Assembly (NCBI RefSeq): GCF_002221525.1
Contig: NZ_CP011029.1
Coordinates: 620,001-684,000 of the forward strand
DNA from: Pseudoalteromonas espejiana DSM 9414
Lineage (GTDB): Bacteria > Pseudomonadota > Gammaproteobacteria > Enterobacterales > Alteromonadaceae
Length of the DNA stretch: 64,000 nt
Reading direction: 5' to 3'
The position numbers and the translations under genes are program-made. Every line of letters starts with the position of its first letter. Within the stretch, counting starts at the first letter, position 1. The notes beneath the pieces were generated by a model, which saw only the letters and a list, made by a program, of their open reading frames with translations, did no database searches and was not told the origin of the DNA. Shown piece by piece: positions 46,394 through 55,891 of this stretch.

Positions 46394-48117
46394 TATGCTT
46401 TTACTCCTTTACGTAACCACATCTCATCAATGCCACCTAGTTTAATTTGCATTGGATATACATGTTCTTTTTCATCAACGTTTATATCTAAAAATACTAA
46501 ACGGTCGTTAATGCTCATTGCTTTATCAATGGCAGGTTGTAGCTCATCGAGCGTGTCGACTTTAATACCTACATGGCCATAGCTTTCAACTAGTTTTACA
46601 AAATCAGGTAGTGAGTCCATGTAAGATGATGAATGGCGACCACCATAAATCATATCTTGCCATTGGCGTACCATGCCCAATGAGCGATTATTTAGTGATA
46701 CCACTTTTACCGCTAAGTTATATTGCAAACACGTTGATAGCTCTTGAATGTTCATTTGAATAGAGCCATCACCTGTAACACATACAGATTCTTTATCTGG
46801 GAACGCTAGTTTTACACCCATCGCTGCTGGTAAACCAAAGCCCATGGTGCCTAAGCCACCAGAGTTAATCCACTGGCGCGGGTTTTTAAATGGGTAATAC
46901 TGCGCGGCAAACATTTGGTGTTGACCCACATCAGAGCTTACGTATGCATCGCCATTTGTTGCTTTGTAAACTGCTTCTATAACTGCTTGAGGCTTAATTT
47001 TATCGCCATCTGTGTTGTAGCTTAAGCACTTTTGTTCACGCCAGCTTATAATTTGGCGCCACCAATCTTCTTGTGCGCTTCTATCAATTTGAATACTGCT
47101 TTTATCTATGCCTGCCTGTAGTTGCTCCATAACGGTTGCTAAGCAACCTACAACAGGTATGTGCGCTTTAATTGTTTTAGAGATAGAGGTTGGGTCTACA
47201 TCAACATGAACAATCGTTGCGTTAGGGCAAAACTTTTTAACGTTATTGGTTACACGATCATCAAAACGTGCACCTAGGGCTAAAATTACATCGGCGTTTG
47301 CCATGGCTTTATTTGCTTCTAACGTGCCATGCATACCTAACATACCCACGTAATTTGGATGAATGCCTGAAATACCGCCTAAGCCCATTAGCGTATTTGT
47401 AATAGGGGCATTTAATGACTCAACCAAGCGTGTTAGTTGCTCTGAGGTATTAGATAAAATGATGCCACCGCCAGAATAAACAACCAGTTTTTTCGCTTCT
47501 AAAATAGCCGTTACTGCTTTTCGGATTTGCTTAGAGTGGCCTTTAGTATTGGGGCTGTATGTTCTAAGTTCGGTAGTTTGCGGGAAGTCGTATTCAAATT
47601 TTACCGCAGGGTTAAGCATATCTTTTGGCAATTCAACCACTACTGGACCAGGGCGGCCTGTGCTGGCTATGTAAAATGCTTTAGCTAATATCGCAGGGAT
47701 TTCTTTTGCGCTTCTACAGTTAAAGCTGTGTTTTACAACAGGGCGTGAACAACCAACAATGTCGGTTTCTTGGAATGCATCGTCACCAATTAAGCTTGTT
47801 GGTACTTGCCCTGATAAAACCACCATAGGAATTGAATCCATATACGCGGTGGCAATACCTGTTATACAGTTTGTGGCACCAGGTCCTGAGGTAGCAAGTA
47901 CAACACCAACTTCGCCAGTGGCACGGGCGTAACCGTCAGCCATATGAGTAGCGGCTTGTTCGTGGCGTACTAAAATATGTTCAATGTCTTCTTGTTGAAA
48001 AAGCGCATCGTATAAATCTAAGACCGATCCACCAGGGTAGCCAAAAATATACTTAACCTTTAACTCTTTTAATGCCTGAACAACTAGTTCAGAACCATTA
48101 TACTCTTGTTTGCTCAT
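46393..48117 (-). CDS. ilvI: Acetolactate synthase, large catalytic subunit
   Basis: 574 residues. This TPP- and FAD-binding enzyme condenses pyruvate (or pyruvate with 2-oxobutyrate) at the head of valine, leucine and isoleucine synthesis. The catalytic Glu is in [28 protein letters not shown]-like [12 protein letters not shown] follows, and the TPP motif is [21 protein letters not shown] start at ATG 48117, with GAGGAA about seven bases upstream; the ATG at 48123 overlaps that site. It lies behind a leader peptide and attenuator, so expression should follow branched-chain aminoacyl-tRNA supply. Confidence 0.95.
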   Translation of the reverse strand: MSKQEYNGSELVVQALKELKVKYIFGYPGGSVLDLYDALFQQEDIEHILVRHEQAATHMADGYARATGEVGVVLATSGPGATNCITGIATAYMDSIPMVVLSGQVPTSLIGDDAFQETDIVGCSRPVVKHSFNCRSAKEIPAILAKAFYIASTGRPGPVVVELPKDMLNPAVKFEYDFPQTTELRTYSPNTKGHSKQIRKAVTAILEAKKLVVYSGGGIILSNTSEQLTRLVESLNAPITNTLMGLGGISGIHPNYVGMLGMHGTLEANKAMANADVILALGARFDDRVTNNVKKFCPNATIVHVDVDPTSISKTIKAHIPVVGCLATVMEQLQAGIDKSSIQIDRSAQEDWWRQIISWREQKCLSYNTDGDKIKPQAVIEAVYKATNGDAYVSSDVGQHQMFAAQYYPFKNPRQWINSGGLGTMGFGLPAAMGVKLAFPDKESVCVTGDGSIQMNIQELSTCLQYNLAVKVVSLNNRSLGMVRQWQDMIYGGRHSSSYMDSLPDFVKLVESYGHVGIKVDTLDELQPAIDKAMSINDRLVFLDINVDEKEHVYPMQIKLGGIDEMWLRKGVKA

Positions 48118-48146
48118 CCTCATTCCTCTGTGCGCTGTTTATGCAT

Positions 48147-48175
48147 AAAAAAACCCCCGCGTAGTGCGAGGGTTT
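48147..48175 (-). terminator. Attenuator hairpin of the ilvIH leader
   Basis: Arms AAACCCCCGC (48151-48160) and GCGAGGGTTT (48166-48175) with a five-base loop. Read leftward, it is followed by a T-run. It lies between the leader peptide and ilvI, 30 bases before the ilvI start, where a transcription attenuator is expected. Confidence 0.9.
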
Positions 48176-48195
48176 TTAAAAAGCAATTTCACTTT

Positions 48196-48267
48196 TTAAT
48201 ACATCCCCGCTGGGCTTATCACTAAGACCAGTACGAGCACGATTAAAAGGTGAAGTTGTTTTTTCAT
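48196..48267 (-). CDS. ilv operon leader peptide
   Basis: A 23-residue open frame: MKKQLHLLIVLVLVLVISPA, then Gly-Met-Tyr. Eleven of the residues between 5 and 17 are Leu, Val or Ile, including an unbroken LLIVLVLVLVI. That is the classic design of a branched-chain attenuation leader: ribosome stalling on these codons would stop the downstream terminator hairpin forming. It is too short for ordinary gene finders and lies 78 bases before ilvI. Confidence 0.92.
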   Translation of the reverse strand: MKKQLHLLIVLVLVLVISPAGMY

Positions 48268-48326
48268 AATTGTCACTTTATAAAAAGCAAAATGCTGCTT
48301 TAGATTAAAAATTCTTTATGGGGTTA

Positions 48327-48355
48327 TTTTTAAGGGTTTTACGCGCTTATGTCAA
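48327..48355 (-). promoter_or_regulatory. Predicted sigma-70 promoter of ilvIH
   Basis: On the minus strand a perfect -35 box TTGACA (48355-48350), 17 bases, then TAAAAA (48332-48327) as a four-of-six -10 box. The start of transcription would fall near 48320, about 50 bases before the leader peptide. Confidence 0.65.
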
Positions 48356-48560
48356 CCGTGAATAGGGTGTTTTGGATTAAAATTTCAAATTAATTTGTTT
48401 TTAGTTAAAAAGCTTGCAGCTTATTTTGAGTTATATGAAAAATATGAAGAAATTATGCTTATTTTAATGGGTAACTATAATCGGTAAATACACCTATATG
48501 CACTATGCTTTAAGTATATTTTAGGTATCATAAGGCTATAATCTGTTTGGGGAAATTACA

Positions 48561-51500
48561 GTGAAAAAAATAACATGGTTAAGTTTGTTGCTAAGCAGTT
48601 TAAGTGTCAATGCAGCAAGTGAAAGCCCGCATGACCCTGGTGTTATCAATAAAGAGCGCATTGCGTATTGGCTTAATAAACGCGCTGAAAATTCACAAAT
48701 AACAAATATGCATACAACAAGTGCATCTAATACAAATAGTGTAGAGAGTTACCTGCAAAATACGTCTTACAACAGTGCTCGTTCGCTCAAGCGTGTATCA
48801 GCTATGAAAGCGCGTTTAACAAAGGCGCCTAATACTAAAAATTCAGTAGCGTATTCATCAACGATTAGCCCAAACGATACAGTCACTAACGCTAAAGTGC
48901 TTGCTATTTTAATTGATTTTCCTGACTTAAAGCACAATAACAACCAGTTAAGTGCACAAGACACAGATATGTTTTATGAAAGCTATACGCCTGAGCACTA
49001 TCAAAACATGCTATTTAATAGCGAAGGCTTTTTAGGTCCAAATAACGAAACATTGACTAGCGTTTATCAATATTACTACGGAGCATCTGGGCAAAGCTTT
49101 ATTTTTAATGGGCAAGTATATGGCTGGGTAACTGCCGATTTTAACGCCAAAGAGTATGGCGAGCGCGTAGGGAATACCCGAGATATAAATGCCCCAGCGC
49201 TAATTCAAGAGGCTGTAGAAAAAGCAGTAAGCCAGTTTGATATTGATTTAACACAGTACGATTTAACTGATCTCGATGATATAGACAATGATGGCATTAT
49301 TAACGAACCAAACGGTATTATTGACCATGTTATGGTGTTTCATTCTAGTGTTGGTGAAGAGGCCGGTGGCGGTTACTTAGGCACAGATGCAATTTGGTCG
49401 CACCGCTACTATGTATTTGATGAAAACAGTGACCCCGTTACTATAGCTGGGAGCAACATTAAGTTATCGGGTTACACAATTAATCCTATTGATGCAAGTA
49501 TTGGTGTTGTCGCCCATGAATTTGGCCACGACTTAGGGTTACCTGATGAATACGATTTACAATCTAATACTGTAGGAGAGCCTGTTGCCTCGTGGTCTAT
49601 TATGTCAACGGGTAGCTGGGCAGGCGCGCTGCGTGGTTCACAACCTGTGATGTTTAGTGCTCAAGCGTTAGCGTACTTACAGCAAAGATATAACGGTAAT
49701 TGGGTTAATCAGCTCAATTTAGCGATGGAAGAGGTAAACGATAATTCATTACAAAGCCTAGTATATTCAAGCAGTAGCTTGCAGGAACAAAGTCAAATTA
49801 AAGTAACCTTGCCTAACCGGTTAGAAGCTTTTAAAACCCCTGTAGAAGGGGATTTTCAGTTTTTTTCTGGTACAGGGAATAACCTGACTAATTCGCTTAA
49901 TCAAACAATTACTTTGCCCGAAACTTCACTTGCGCTAACGCTCAACTTTTTAGCTTTTTATAGCATTGAGCGCGATTATGATATAGTGCAGGTAAAGGTA
50001 AATCAAACGCCAATTGCGGGTAATTATACCCAAGCTGTAAATCCTTATTATGGCGATATTGGCCCGTATTTAACCGGAGATTCTTTTTTAAATGCGGATG
50101 CACAGCAGCCCAATGGCTACTTAAACCATCAATTTGATTTAAGTGACTATGCAGGGCAAACCATAAGCCTAAGCATTGAATACATTACAGACACCAACAC
50201 TAATTACTATGGTTTTGTGGCTGATGATATCAAAGTGACAAATGGCTCATCGGTAATTTGGCAAAATAACGCAGAACAACCAAGTTCTACCCTTGCTTTA
50301 AATGGGTTTAGCAGAGTAGGTGCGTATATTTACGCTAAGCCATCGTACTATTACTTACAGCTACGTGCTCACAAGGGAATGGATTCAGGACTTCAAAATG
50401 AGCAGTACTCACCTGGCGTATTACTATGGTATAGCAACACTGCGTTTGATGATAACAACACTACAGAGCATCCAGGAGGCGGTTTTAATTTGGTGGTTGA
50501 TGCAGATCAAAACCCCATTTATCGTGGCTCAAGTAGTACTACACTTGCTGATACGCCCATACAAATGCGCGATGCGACATTTAGTTTATATCAGCAAAGT
50601 GCAGGTTTAGGCGATCAAAATTTAGCGGCAATTAACACATTTGACGACAGTGTTGATTATGGTTTTTCACCGCAAGCTGAGTCGGGAGTTGACCTTGTTA
50701 AGCAGGGTTTCAGTTTCGAAATAATTAGCCAACAAGCTGACAGTGAAAACGCTGAGCTTATGCTTAACTATAACGCACAGCAGCAAATTACAGCCGATAT
50801 TGATAATTTATCGGTGAGCTTTGATGTTACGGGCGTAGAGCTAACGCCCACCGATACTTTTTTGTGGGACTTTGGTGACGGACAAACAAGCTCTGATTTA
50901 TCAAGTAACCATACCTATGAGGATTTTGGCAGTTACACGGTCACATTTGAAGCCCAGGGTGACAATGGCACTACAAAACAAACAAAGCAAATTACCTTAG
51001 TAAAAGCGCTTGAAATAGAAAGCGTGAGTTATCAGCTAACTGATGGGCAGCTAAGTGCACAAGCCGAGGTTTCGGGCGGCGGCGCACCGTATAGCTATAG
51101 CTGGACTATAGATAACAACTCGCCTGTACAAACACAAAGCTTTGACTACCAATTTAGTTATTCAGGCAATTACACATTGGCGCTAGTTGTAACCGATGCG
51201 CAAGGTACTTCACGTACAAATAGCCAAGTTTTAAGTGTTGAGGTAGCGCTGCAACTTAATAGTAGCGTGTTAACTAACGCCTTAACAGCTCATTTTTCAA
51301 GCACTGCTTTAGGTGGCTCTGCTAATTATAATTATAGTTGGGACTTTGGTGATAGCACTCAGGCAGTGACTTCGCAAAACCCAAGCCATACTTATCAAAA
51401 TCCAGGTACTTATTCAGTCAAACTTGTAGTTACAGATAGCGTGTCAAATGAAGTGTTAACTAATGAGCTTACAGTCACAGTGCAAAATGCGAAAAGTGAA

Positions 51501-51581
51501 TCTTCATCGGGGGGAGGCGCAATAGGGTATTTAATGGCTTTACTATTAATAGGCAGTATTGGCAGGCGATTAAATAGCTAA
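48561..51581 (+). CDS. Secreted M6 family metalloprotease with PKD domains and GlyGly-CTERM
   Basis: 1006 residues. Signal peptide 1-18 (ending SVNA), propeptide-like region to about 110, then an M6 (immune inhibitor A-like) domain with the zinc motif GVVAHEFGHDLGLPDEYD (about residue 318) and a later WSIMSTGSWAG Met-turn. Three PKD-like domains follow at about 750-980, two with WDFGDG/WDFGDS. The C-terminus SSSGGGAIGYLMALLLIG, then RR, is a GlyGly-CTERM signal, cut by rhombosortase in type II secretion. It should degrade extracellular protein. It is a lone gene. Confidence 0.93.
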   Translation: MKKITWLSLLLSSLSVNAASESPHDPGVINKERIAYWLNKRAENSQITNMHTTSASNTNSVESYLQNTSYNSARSLKRVSAMKARLTKAPNTKNSVAYSSTISPNDTVTNAKVLAILIDFPDLKHNNNQLSAQDTDMFYESYTPEHYQNMLFNSEGFLGPNNETLTSVYQYYYGASGQSFIFNGQVYGWVTADFNAKEYGERVGNTRDINAPALIQEAVEKAVSQFDIDLTQYDLTDLDDIDNDGIINEPNGIIDHVMVFHSSVGEEAGGGYLGTDAIWSHRYYVFDENSDPVTIAGSNIKLSGYTINPIDASIGVVAHEFGHDLGLPDEYDLQSNTVGEPVASWSIMSTGSWAGALRGSQPVMFSAQALAYLQQRYNGNWVNQLNLAMEEVNDNSLQSLVYSSSSLQEQSQIKVTLPNRLEAFKTPVEGDFQFFSGTGNNLTNSLNQTITLPETSLALTLNFLAFYSIERDYDIVQVKVNQTPIAGNYTQAVNPYYGDIGPYLTGDSFLNADAQQPNGYLNHQFDLSDYAGQTISLSIEYITDTNTNYYGFVADDIKVTNGSSVIWQNNAEQPSSTLALNGFSRVGAYIYAKPSYYYLQLRAHKGMDSGLQNEQYSPGVLLWYSNTAFDDNNTTEHPGGGFNLVVDADQNPIYRGSSSTTLADTPIQMRDATFSLYQQSAGLGDQNLAAINTFDDSVDYGFSPQAESGVDLVKQGFSFEIISQQADSENAELMLNYNAQQQITADIDNLSVSFDVTGVELTPTDTFLWDFGDGQTSSDLSSNHTYEDFGSYTVTFEAQGDNGTTKQTKQITLVKALEIESVSYQLTDGQLSAQAEVSGGGAPYSYSWTIDNNSPVQTQSFDYQFSYSGNYTLALVVTDAQGTSRTNSQVLSVEVALQLNSSVLTNALTAHFSSTALGGSANYNYSWDFGDSTQAVTSQNPSHTYQNPGTYSVKLVVTDSVSNEVLTNELTVTVQNAKSESSSGGGAIGYLMALLLIGSIGRRLNS

Positions 51582-51694
51582 TTTTGTTTGGGTAAAAAAC
51601 AAGATGCTAGTGCTTTAAAATCTAGAGCTCTTAAATTTAGTACCCTAAAACCAGTTTGCACGATTATTTAGAAGTAGCTTACTAATTTTTTAAA

Positions 51695-51725
51695 AGTAAA
51701 AAGCCAGCAAATAGCTGGCTTTTTA
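51695..51725. terminator. Bidirectional terminator between the protease and isocitrate dehydrogenase genes
   Basis: Arms AAAAGCCAGC (51699-51708) and GCTGGCTTTT (51714-51723) with a five-base loop and T-runs on both sides in the respective directions. It lies between the two convergent genes, 28 bases from the stop at 51754. Confidence 0.85.
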
Positions 51726-51753
51726 GGCTTAAAACAAGGTTAACTTATTTTAA

Positions 51754-52761
51754 TTATAAACGGTCAATTACTGATTGAGTGAAATCAGTTGTACCGTGGC
51801 TGCCGCCTAAATCGCGCGTTGTACGGTCGCCAGATTTAATTACATCTGCAACAGCACTACGAATACGCTCAGCAGTGTCGCCCATGTTTAAATGCTCAAG
51901 CATTTGAATAGACGCTAAAATTACAGATGTTGGGTTAGCTAGGTTTTTACCTGCAATATCTGGTGCACTGCCGTGTACAGCTTCAAAAATAGCAGCATCT
52001 TCACCAATGTTTGCACCTGGTGCCATACCTAAACCACCTACTAAACCAGCACAAAGGTCAGATAAAATGTCGCCAAATAAGTTAGTTGTCACTACAACAT
52101 CAAATTCTTCTGGCGTCATTACAAGTTTCATACACGTTGCATCAACAATCATTTCAGTTGATTCGATTTGTGGATAACGCTCAGCTACTTCACGTGCTAC
52201 TTTTAAAAATAAGCCAGATGTAGATTTTAAGATGTTTGCTTTATGTACAGCGGTTACTTTTTTACGGCCTTCACGTACAGCGAGTTCGTATGCAAATGTT
52301 ACGATTTTTTCTGCGCCTTCACGTGTAATTACTGATTTAGCTTCAGCTTCGTTACCATCTTCGCTAACTACTTGGCCTGCACCTGAGTACATACCTTGTG
52401 TGTTTTCACGAATAGTAATGATATCGATATCGTCGTAACGTGCTTTAGTACCAACAAATGATTTAACAGGGCGTACGTTTGCATATAAACCAAACTGCTT
52501 ACGTAGTGTTACGTTAATAGATGTAAAACCTTCACCTACTGGCGTAGTTAATGGGCCTTTTAGGGTGATTTTGTTTTTAGCGATTGTATCAATTGTTTCT
52601 TGAGGAAGTAGCTCGCCAGTTTTTTCTAGTGCAGCAAGGCCTGCATCAACAAATTCATAATCAAAATCGCAACCTGCGGCTTTTAATATTTCAAGTGCTG
52701 AGTCGATAATGCTCGGACCGATGCCGTCGCCTTTGATCACTGTGATGGTTTGTTTGGCCAT
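51754..52761 (-). CDS. NAD-dependent isocitrate dehydrogenase
   Basis: 335 residues of the isocitrate/isopropylmalate dehydrogenase family (TITVIKGDGIGPSIIDSALE). The substrate helix has TSINVTLRKQFGLYANVRP, and RENTQGMYSGAGQ and NLFGDILSDLCAGLVGGLG carry the catalytic Tyr and metal Asp residues. Its shape matches the short NAD-linked enzymes of Shewanella and Pseudoalteromonas rather than the long NADP-linked Icd or LeuB. It makes 2-oxoglutarate in the TCA cycle. Isopropylmalate or homoisocitrate specificity cannot be wholly excluded from sequence. Confidence 0.87.
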   Translation of the reverse strand: MAKQTITVIKGDGIGPSIIDSALEILKAAGCDFDYEFVDAGLAALEKTGELLPQETIDTIAKNKITLKGPLTTPVGEGFTSINVTLRKQFGLYANVRPVKSFVGTKARYDDIDIITIRENTQGMYSGAGQVVSEDGNEAEAKSVITREGAEKIVTFAYELAVREGRKKVTAVHKANILKSTSGLFLKVAREVAERYPQIESTEMIVDATCMKLVMTPEEFDVVVTTNLFGDILSDLCAGLVGGLGMAPGANIGEDAAIFEAVHGSAPDIAGKNLANPTSVILASIQMLEHLNMGDTAERIRSAVADVIKSGDRTTRDLGGSHGTTDFTQSVIDRL

Positions 52762-52907
52762 TGACTTTTCCTTTAAAAGAATAAAAAACGAACATAAATT
52801 ATTACTATTTATAGTAACTGCTTGTTAGGTCATTTATGTTACGTATGTGGATATATTTTGAGGGCGCATTTATACCAACTTATTACTCATTTTGCCAGTT
52901 TATAGTA

Positions 52908-52935
52908 TAAATACAGGGTATAACCTGTGTTTATA
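52908..52935 (-). terminator. Possible terminator of the 564-residue unknown gene
   Basis: Inverted repeat ACAGG (52913-52917) and CCTGT (52924-52928) with a six-base loop, 16 bases beyond the stop at 52951. Read leftward, an ATTTAT run follows. The stem is short, so the call is tentative. Confidence 0.35.
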
Positions 52936-52950
52936 GTCGCCATAAGTAAC

Positions 52951-54645
52951 TTAAATGCTGTTATAAAGCGATAACCCTTGCAGTTGCTCAAAAAAGTCGT
53001 TGTTAGAATCAAAGCCTTGCACTTTTAATTGCTCGTTTAATGTTTGTTGCTGCCACGGAGTTAACTGCAAAGATGGCTTAAAAATAGTTTGTGCTACTAC
53101 CTTTAAACTAATCCATAACTTGTTTTTTTCGTTCAGCTGCTTTTTTGGTTGTTGTTCAGCTTCAAGTAGTGGCACTGTCCATGGGTTGTCTAGAAGTAAA
53201 TGGGTGAGTGTTGAATTTAAGTGATCGTTATTAATCACTTCTACACCAAAAAAAGTAGCTAACGTTGCACTGTAGGTTTTATTTGGCGTGCGACTAATAC
53301 ATACCTTTGGTGAAACTTGTGCACTGCAATGAGTTAGTAGGTAATGTACATAACCATAAATAGGCAGTGCTAAATGCTCAAATTGATGATTAGGGTTTTT
53401 ACTTACCAGTAACGCTAATATATCAATAAAGCAATGGAGCTTATTACGCACTAAGTGTTTATGTGGATGGGCAGAAGAGTCAACCAATTGCTCAAAGATG
53501 ACACGTTGAATAATAGCAGGTGCATTATCGTAACCAACCATAGATAAGCTATGACGAAGGTCTTTAGCTGCTTGGTGTTCTTTGTTATAGGGTTTAACTG
53601 CTTGGCATAACTTAGCTTTTACTTCGTTAAAAGGCGTTAGTAATTTGTCTAGCCCTTTAAAGCTATACTCATGGGCAACTTTAATATGACTCACTAAATC
53701 TATTAAATCATGTTCATTACTTTGAACGGCAGCAGTGTGGCTAGGGCTTGGAATGTGCTCAGTATTCCATGCTAAAAATAAAATGCGTTTATCACTACAT
53801 TGCCATTGTAGGGGTTGATCTTTCAAGGTTGTTTTTACTTTGTACCAAGCCAACTTTTGCTCATTAGTAGCATTAATCAGTATATGCTTATTTGCTTTAT
53901 CACTACCTAGATACACCATAGCTTGATCTGAGTAAATAATTCGGCTACCCGGTAAATGCGGGCCAATATTAGCTATTAAATCTTTAATAAGTTTTTGCGC
54001 GAAAGGATTAGCTGTTTTTACGTATAATTCGCCCAGCGCTTTGTAAAAGCTCAGGGGGTTTTTCTTTACAGTATAGGTAATGTTCATCGCAACAATATTA
54101 CACAGTGCGCACAAGGTAATAGCATTATCATAAAGCATGATATCGCTGGTACTTAGCAATGCATGCTTGTATTTATTTAGTTTTGCTAATATATGAACCA
54201 TAGTTTGCGCTGGTGGTTTGGCAGTGAGTAACACCTTTGCAGCCAGTTGATGGCGAAAACGCCAGGCTTTTTTATCACCAACCGTGAGCATTGTTTGCTG
54301 GGAAATTTTATTAAGCTGTGTAACTACGCAGCAGTGCTCTAATAACGCAATGCTTATATACAACTCGGTTAATTCTTCGTCATAGTGTTGGCTGGAGCAA
54401 ATAGCTGCACTTAGCACGCACTGATTAATAACAAGATTTGTGGCAAAGTTGTATTGGCTCATATACAAACTCATGCGTGCTTGCATTGCGTACGGATGTT
54501 GCTTATAAAGCTCTCTATACTGCTGAGCAGTGTGTACTACAAGCGGGTAGAGGTGCTGCCATTGCTCTTTATCATTATAAACTTTAAGTATTTGGTTGGT
54601 GTTGTGCATTAACCGTAATAGCTGTTTCGAAATTGGCTCATCCAT
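52951..54645 (-). CDS. Large helical protein of unknown function
   Basis: 564 residues, almost wholly helical, with no signal peptide or TM segment. The N-terminal 200 residues are rich in Leu, Ala, Cys and His (NLVINQCVLSAAICSSQHYD, YISIALLEHCCVVTQLNK). The middle has RHSLSMVGYDNAPAIIQRVI, which recalls the turn-helix of HDOD/HD-type domains, though no HD metal motif is evident. It may be a signalling protein of the HDOD type, but I cannot assign it. It lies seven bases after the DUF3192 gene stop and is probably in an operon with it. Confidence 0.6.
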   Translation of the reverse strand: MDEPISKQLLRLMHNTNQILKVYNDKEQWQHLYPLVVHTAQQYRELYKQHPYAMQARMSLYMSQYNFATNLVINQCVLSAAICSSQHYDEELTELYISIALLEHCCVVTQLNKISQQTMLTVGDKKAWRFRHQLAAKVLLTAKPPAQTMVHILAKLNKYKHALLSTSDIMLYDNAITLCALCNIVAMNITYTVKKNPLSFYKALGELYVKTANPFAQKLIKDLIANIGPHLPGSRIIYSDQAMVYLGSDKANKHILINATNEQKLAWYKVKTTLKDQPLQWQCSDKRILFLAWNTEHIPSPSHTAAVQSNEHDLIDLVSHIKVAHEYSFKGLDKLLTPFNEVKAKLCQAVKPYNKEHQAAKDLRHSLSMVGYDNAPAIIQRVIFEQLVDSSAHPHKHLVRNKLHCFIDILALLVSKNPNHQFEHLALPIYGYVHYLLTHCSAQVSPKVCISRTPNKTYSATLATFFGVEVINNDHLNSTLTHLLLDNPWTVPLLEAEQQPKKQLNEKNKLWISLKVVAQTIFKPSLQLTPWQQQTLNEQLKVQGFDSNNDFFEQLQGLSLYNSI

Positions 54646-54651
54646 TTGCCA

Positions 54652-55038
54652 TCACCTAGTGTTTTCTTGAAAAGTTGAATACGCGCTTGGTCCCCATAAA
54701 AACAGTTCACCGTTTTTAAATAGCAAACCAGTGCACTCATCCATGGTTGTTATTCCATCTGATGTTTTATGCTGTGTGCGGTAAAAAATAATTTGCCATA
54801 CTTGGTCTTTATTACGCTTTGCATAGGTTAAGTCGGGGCTACCTAAATAGTCTAATACAGTATTAAGCGTTACCGATTCATCAATAGAGAGCTTTTTTAT
54901 GTAGCGCTCGTTAAAGGCTTCACGGTCTTGCCAAATCATCGCTTGTGGGTCGTCTTTATAAAATGTGATCACTAAGGTGGCAATAAGCGCATATAGCCCT
55001 AACCCTAATATTAAGTATCTTATAAATTTTTTAATCAT
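54652..55038 (-). CDS. DUF3192 protein (SmpA/OmlA-like fold), membrane-anchored
   Basis: 128 residues from ATG 55038. One N-terminal hydrophobic segment (IRYLILGLGLYALIATLVIT), then the DUF3192 pattern: MIWQDREAFNERYIKKL, SVTLNTVLDYLGSPDLTYAK, IIFYRTQHKTSDGITTMDEC and TGLLFKNGELFLWG. Members resemble the BamE/SmpA fold. The N-terminus looks like a membrane anchor rather than a lipobox here. In-frame codons to 55086 lack a good start. It lies between xni and the 564-residue gene. Confidence 0.83.
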   Translation of the reverse strand: MIKKFIRYLILGLGLYALIATLVITFYKDDPQAMIWQDREAFNERYIKKLSIDESVTLNTVLDYLGSPDLTYAKRNKDQVWQIIFYRTQHKTSDGITTMDECTGLLFKNGELFLWGPSAYSTFQENTR

Positions 55039-55107
55039 TATTAACCCAAGCCTAAAACAATAAAGTGAGTATATGCCCAGCGCCACATCAGTGCTATTAA
55101 CATGCGA

Positions 55108-55881
55108 CTAATTCAACCTTAATTGCTTTAAACTAAAGCCTAGTTGTATATCTGTGCGTAAAGTTACTAATTGCTTAGAAATTACATACATATTTTTTTG
55201 TTCAACTAACTTTTTTTGAATACCGATTGCTAAGCTATCATCACCTATTGCGTCATCTATTGTTTTGTAATTATTTACAATTTGCTGAGCAGACTTAGTA
55301 CCAATACCTTTAACCCCGGGTACATCGTTAGTTTTATCACCAGCGAGCGCCCAAAAGTCAACTAGCTTAGCTTGCTCCACACCAAAACGTTCTTTAATGC
55401 TGTGTTGATCTAGGTATGACTTTTTAAAGTAATCGTAAACGCAAATATGGGTATTTAAAAAAGGTAAAAAGCCTTTATCGGTAGATACAATCGTGCTATT
55501 TATTTGATTAGTGGCGGCTTTATCTGCAAGGGTTGCAATAATATCGTCTGCTTCGTCATTTATAGGCTCAAATACCACAATACCTGTTTGTTCAATAGCG
55601 TGTTTAAAATCCACTAACGCATTTTTTAGCGTTTGTGGCATGGGGGCTCTTGAATGTTTGTAATCTTTATAAAAATGGTAACGCCAGCTTTTATCACCAT
55701 CAAAAACAGCAATTGCATGAGTTGCATTGCTCGATTGCAATAGTTTTTTACAGGCATGCGCTACACGAGCGCAGCTTGCTTTTAGCATTTGCTCATCACT
55801 ATGGTGGGTTTGGTTTGCGTCTACAGCGTAAATGCGCCTAATTAAATTAAGCGCATCAATTAAAAGTAAATGGGGTTTCAA
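55108..55881 (-). CDS. xni: Flap endonuclease Xni
   Basis: 257 residues, homologous to the 5'-nuclease part of DNA polymerase I (E. coli Xni/ExoIX). Metal-site acidic residues are in HLLLIDALNLIRRIYA, AIAVFDGDKSWR, NDEADDIIATLADKA and STDKGFLPFL. The helix-hairpin-helix is DVPGVKGIGTKSAQQIVNNY. It trims flap structures during replication and repair. It lies 11 bases after ppnN on the same strand, an association also seen in enterobacteria. Confidence 0.93.
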   Translation of the reverse strand: MKPHLLLIDALNLIRRIYAVDANQTHHSDEQMLKASCARVAHACKKLLQSSNATHAIAVFDGDKSWRYHFYKDYKHSRAPMPQTLKNALVDFKHAIEQTGIVVFEPINDEADDIIATLADKAATNQINSTIVSTDKGFLPFLNTHICVYDYFKKSYLDQHSIKERFGVEQAKLVDFWALAGDKTNDVPGVKGIGTKSAQQIVNNYKTIDDAIGDDSLAIGIQKKLVEQKNMYVISKQLVTLRTDIQLGFSLKQLRLN

Positions 55882-55891
55882 ATAATCTAAC

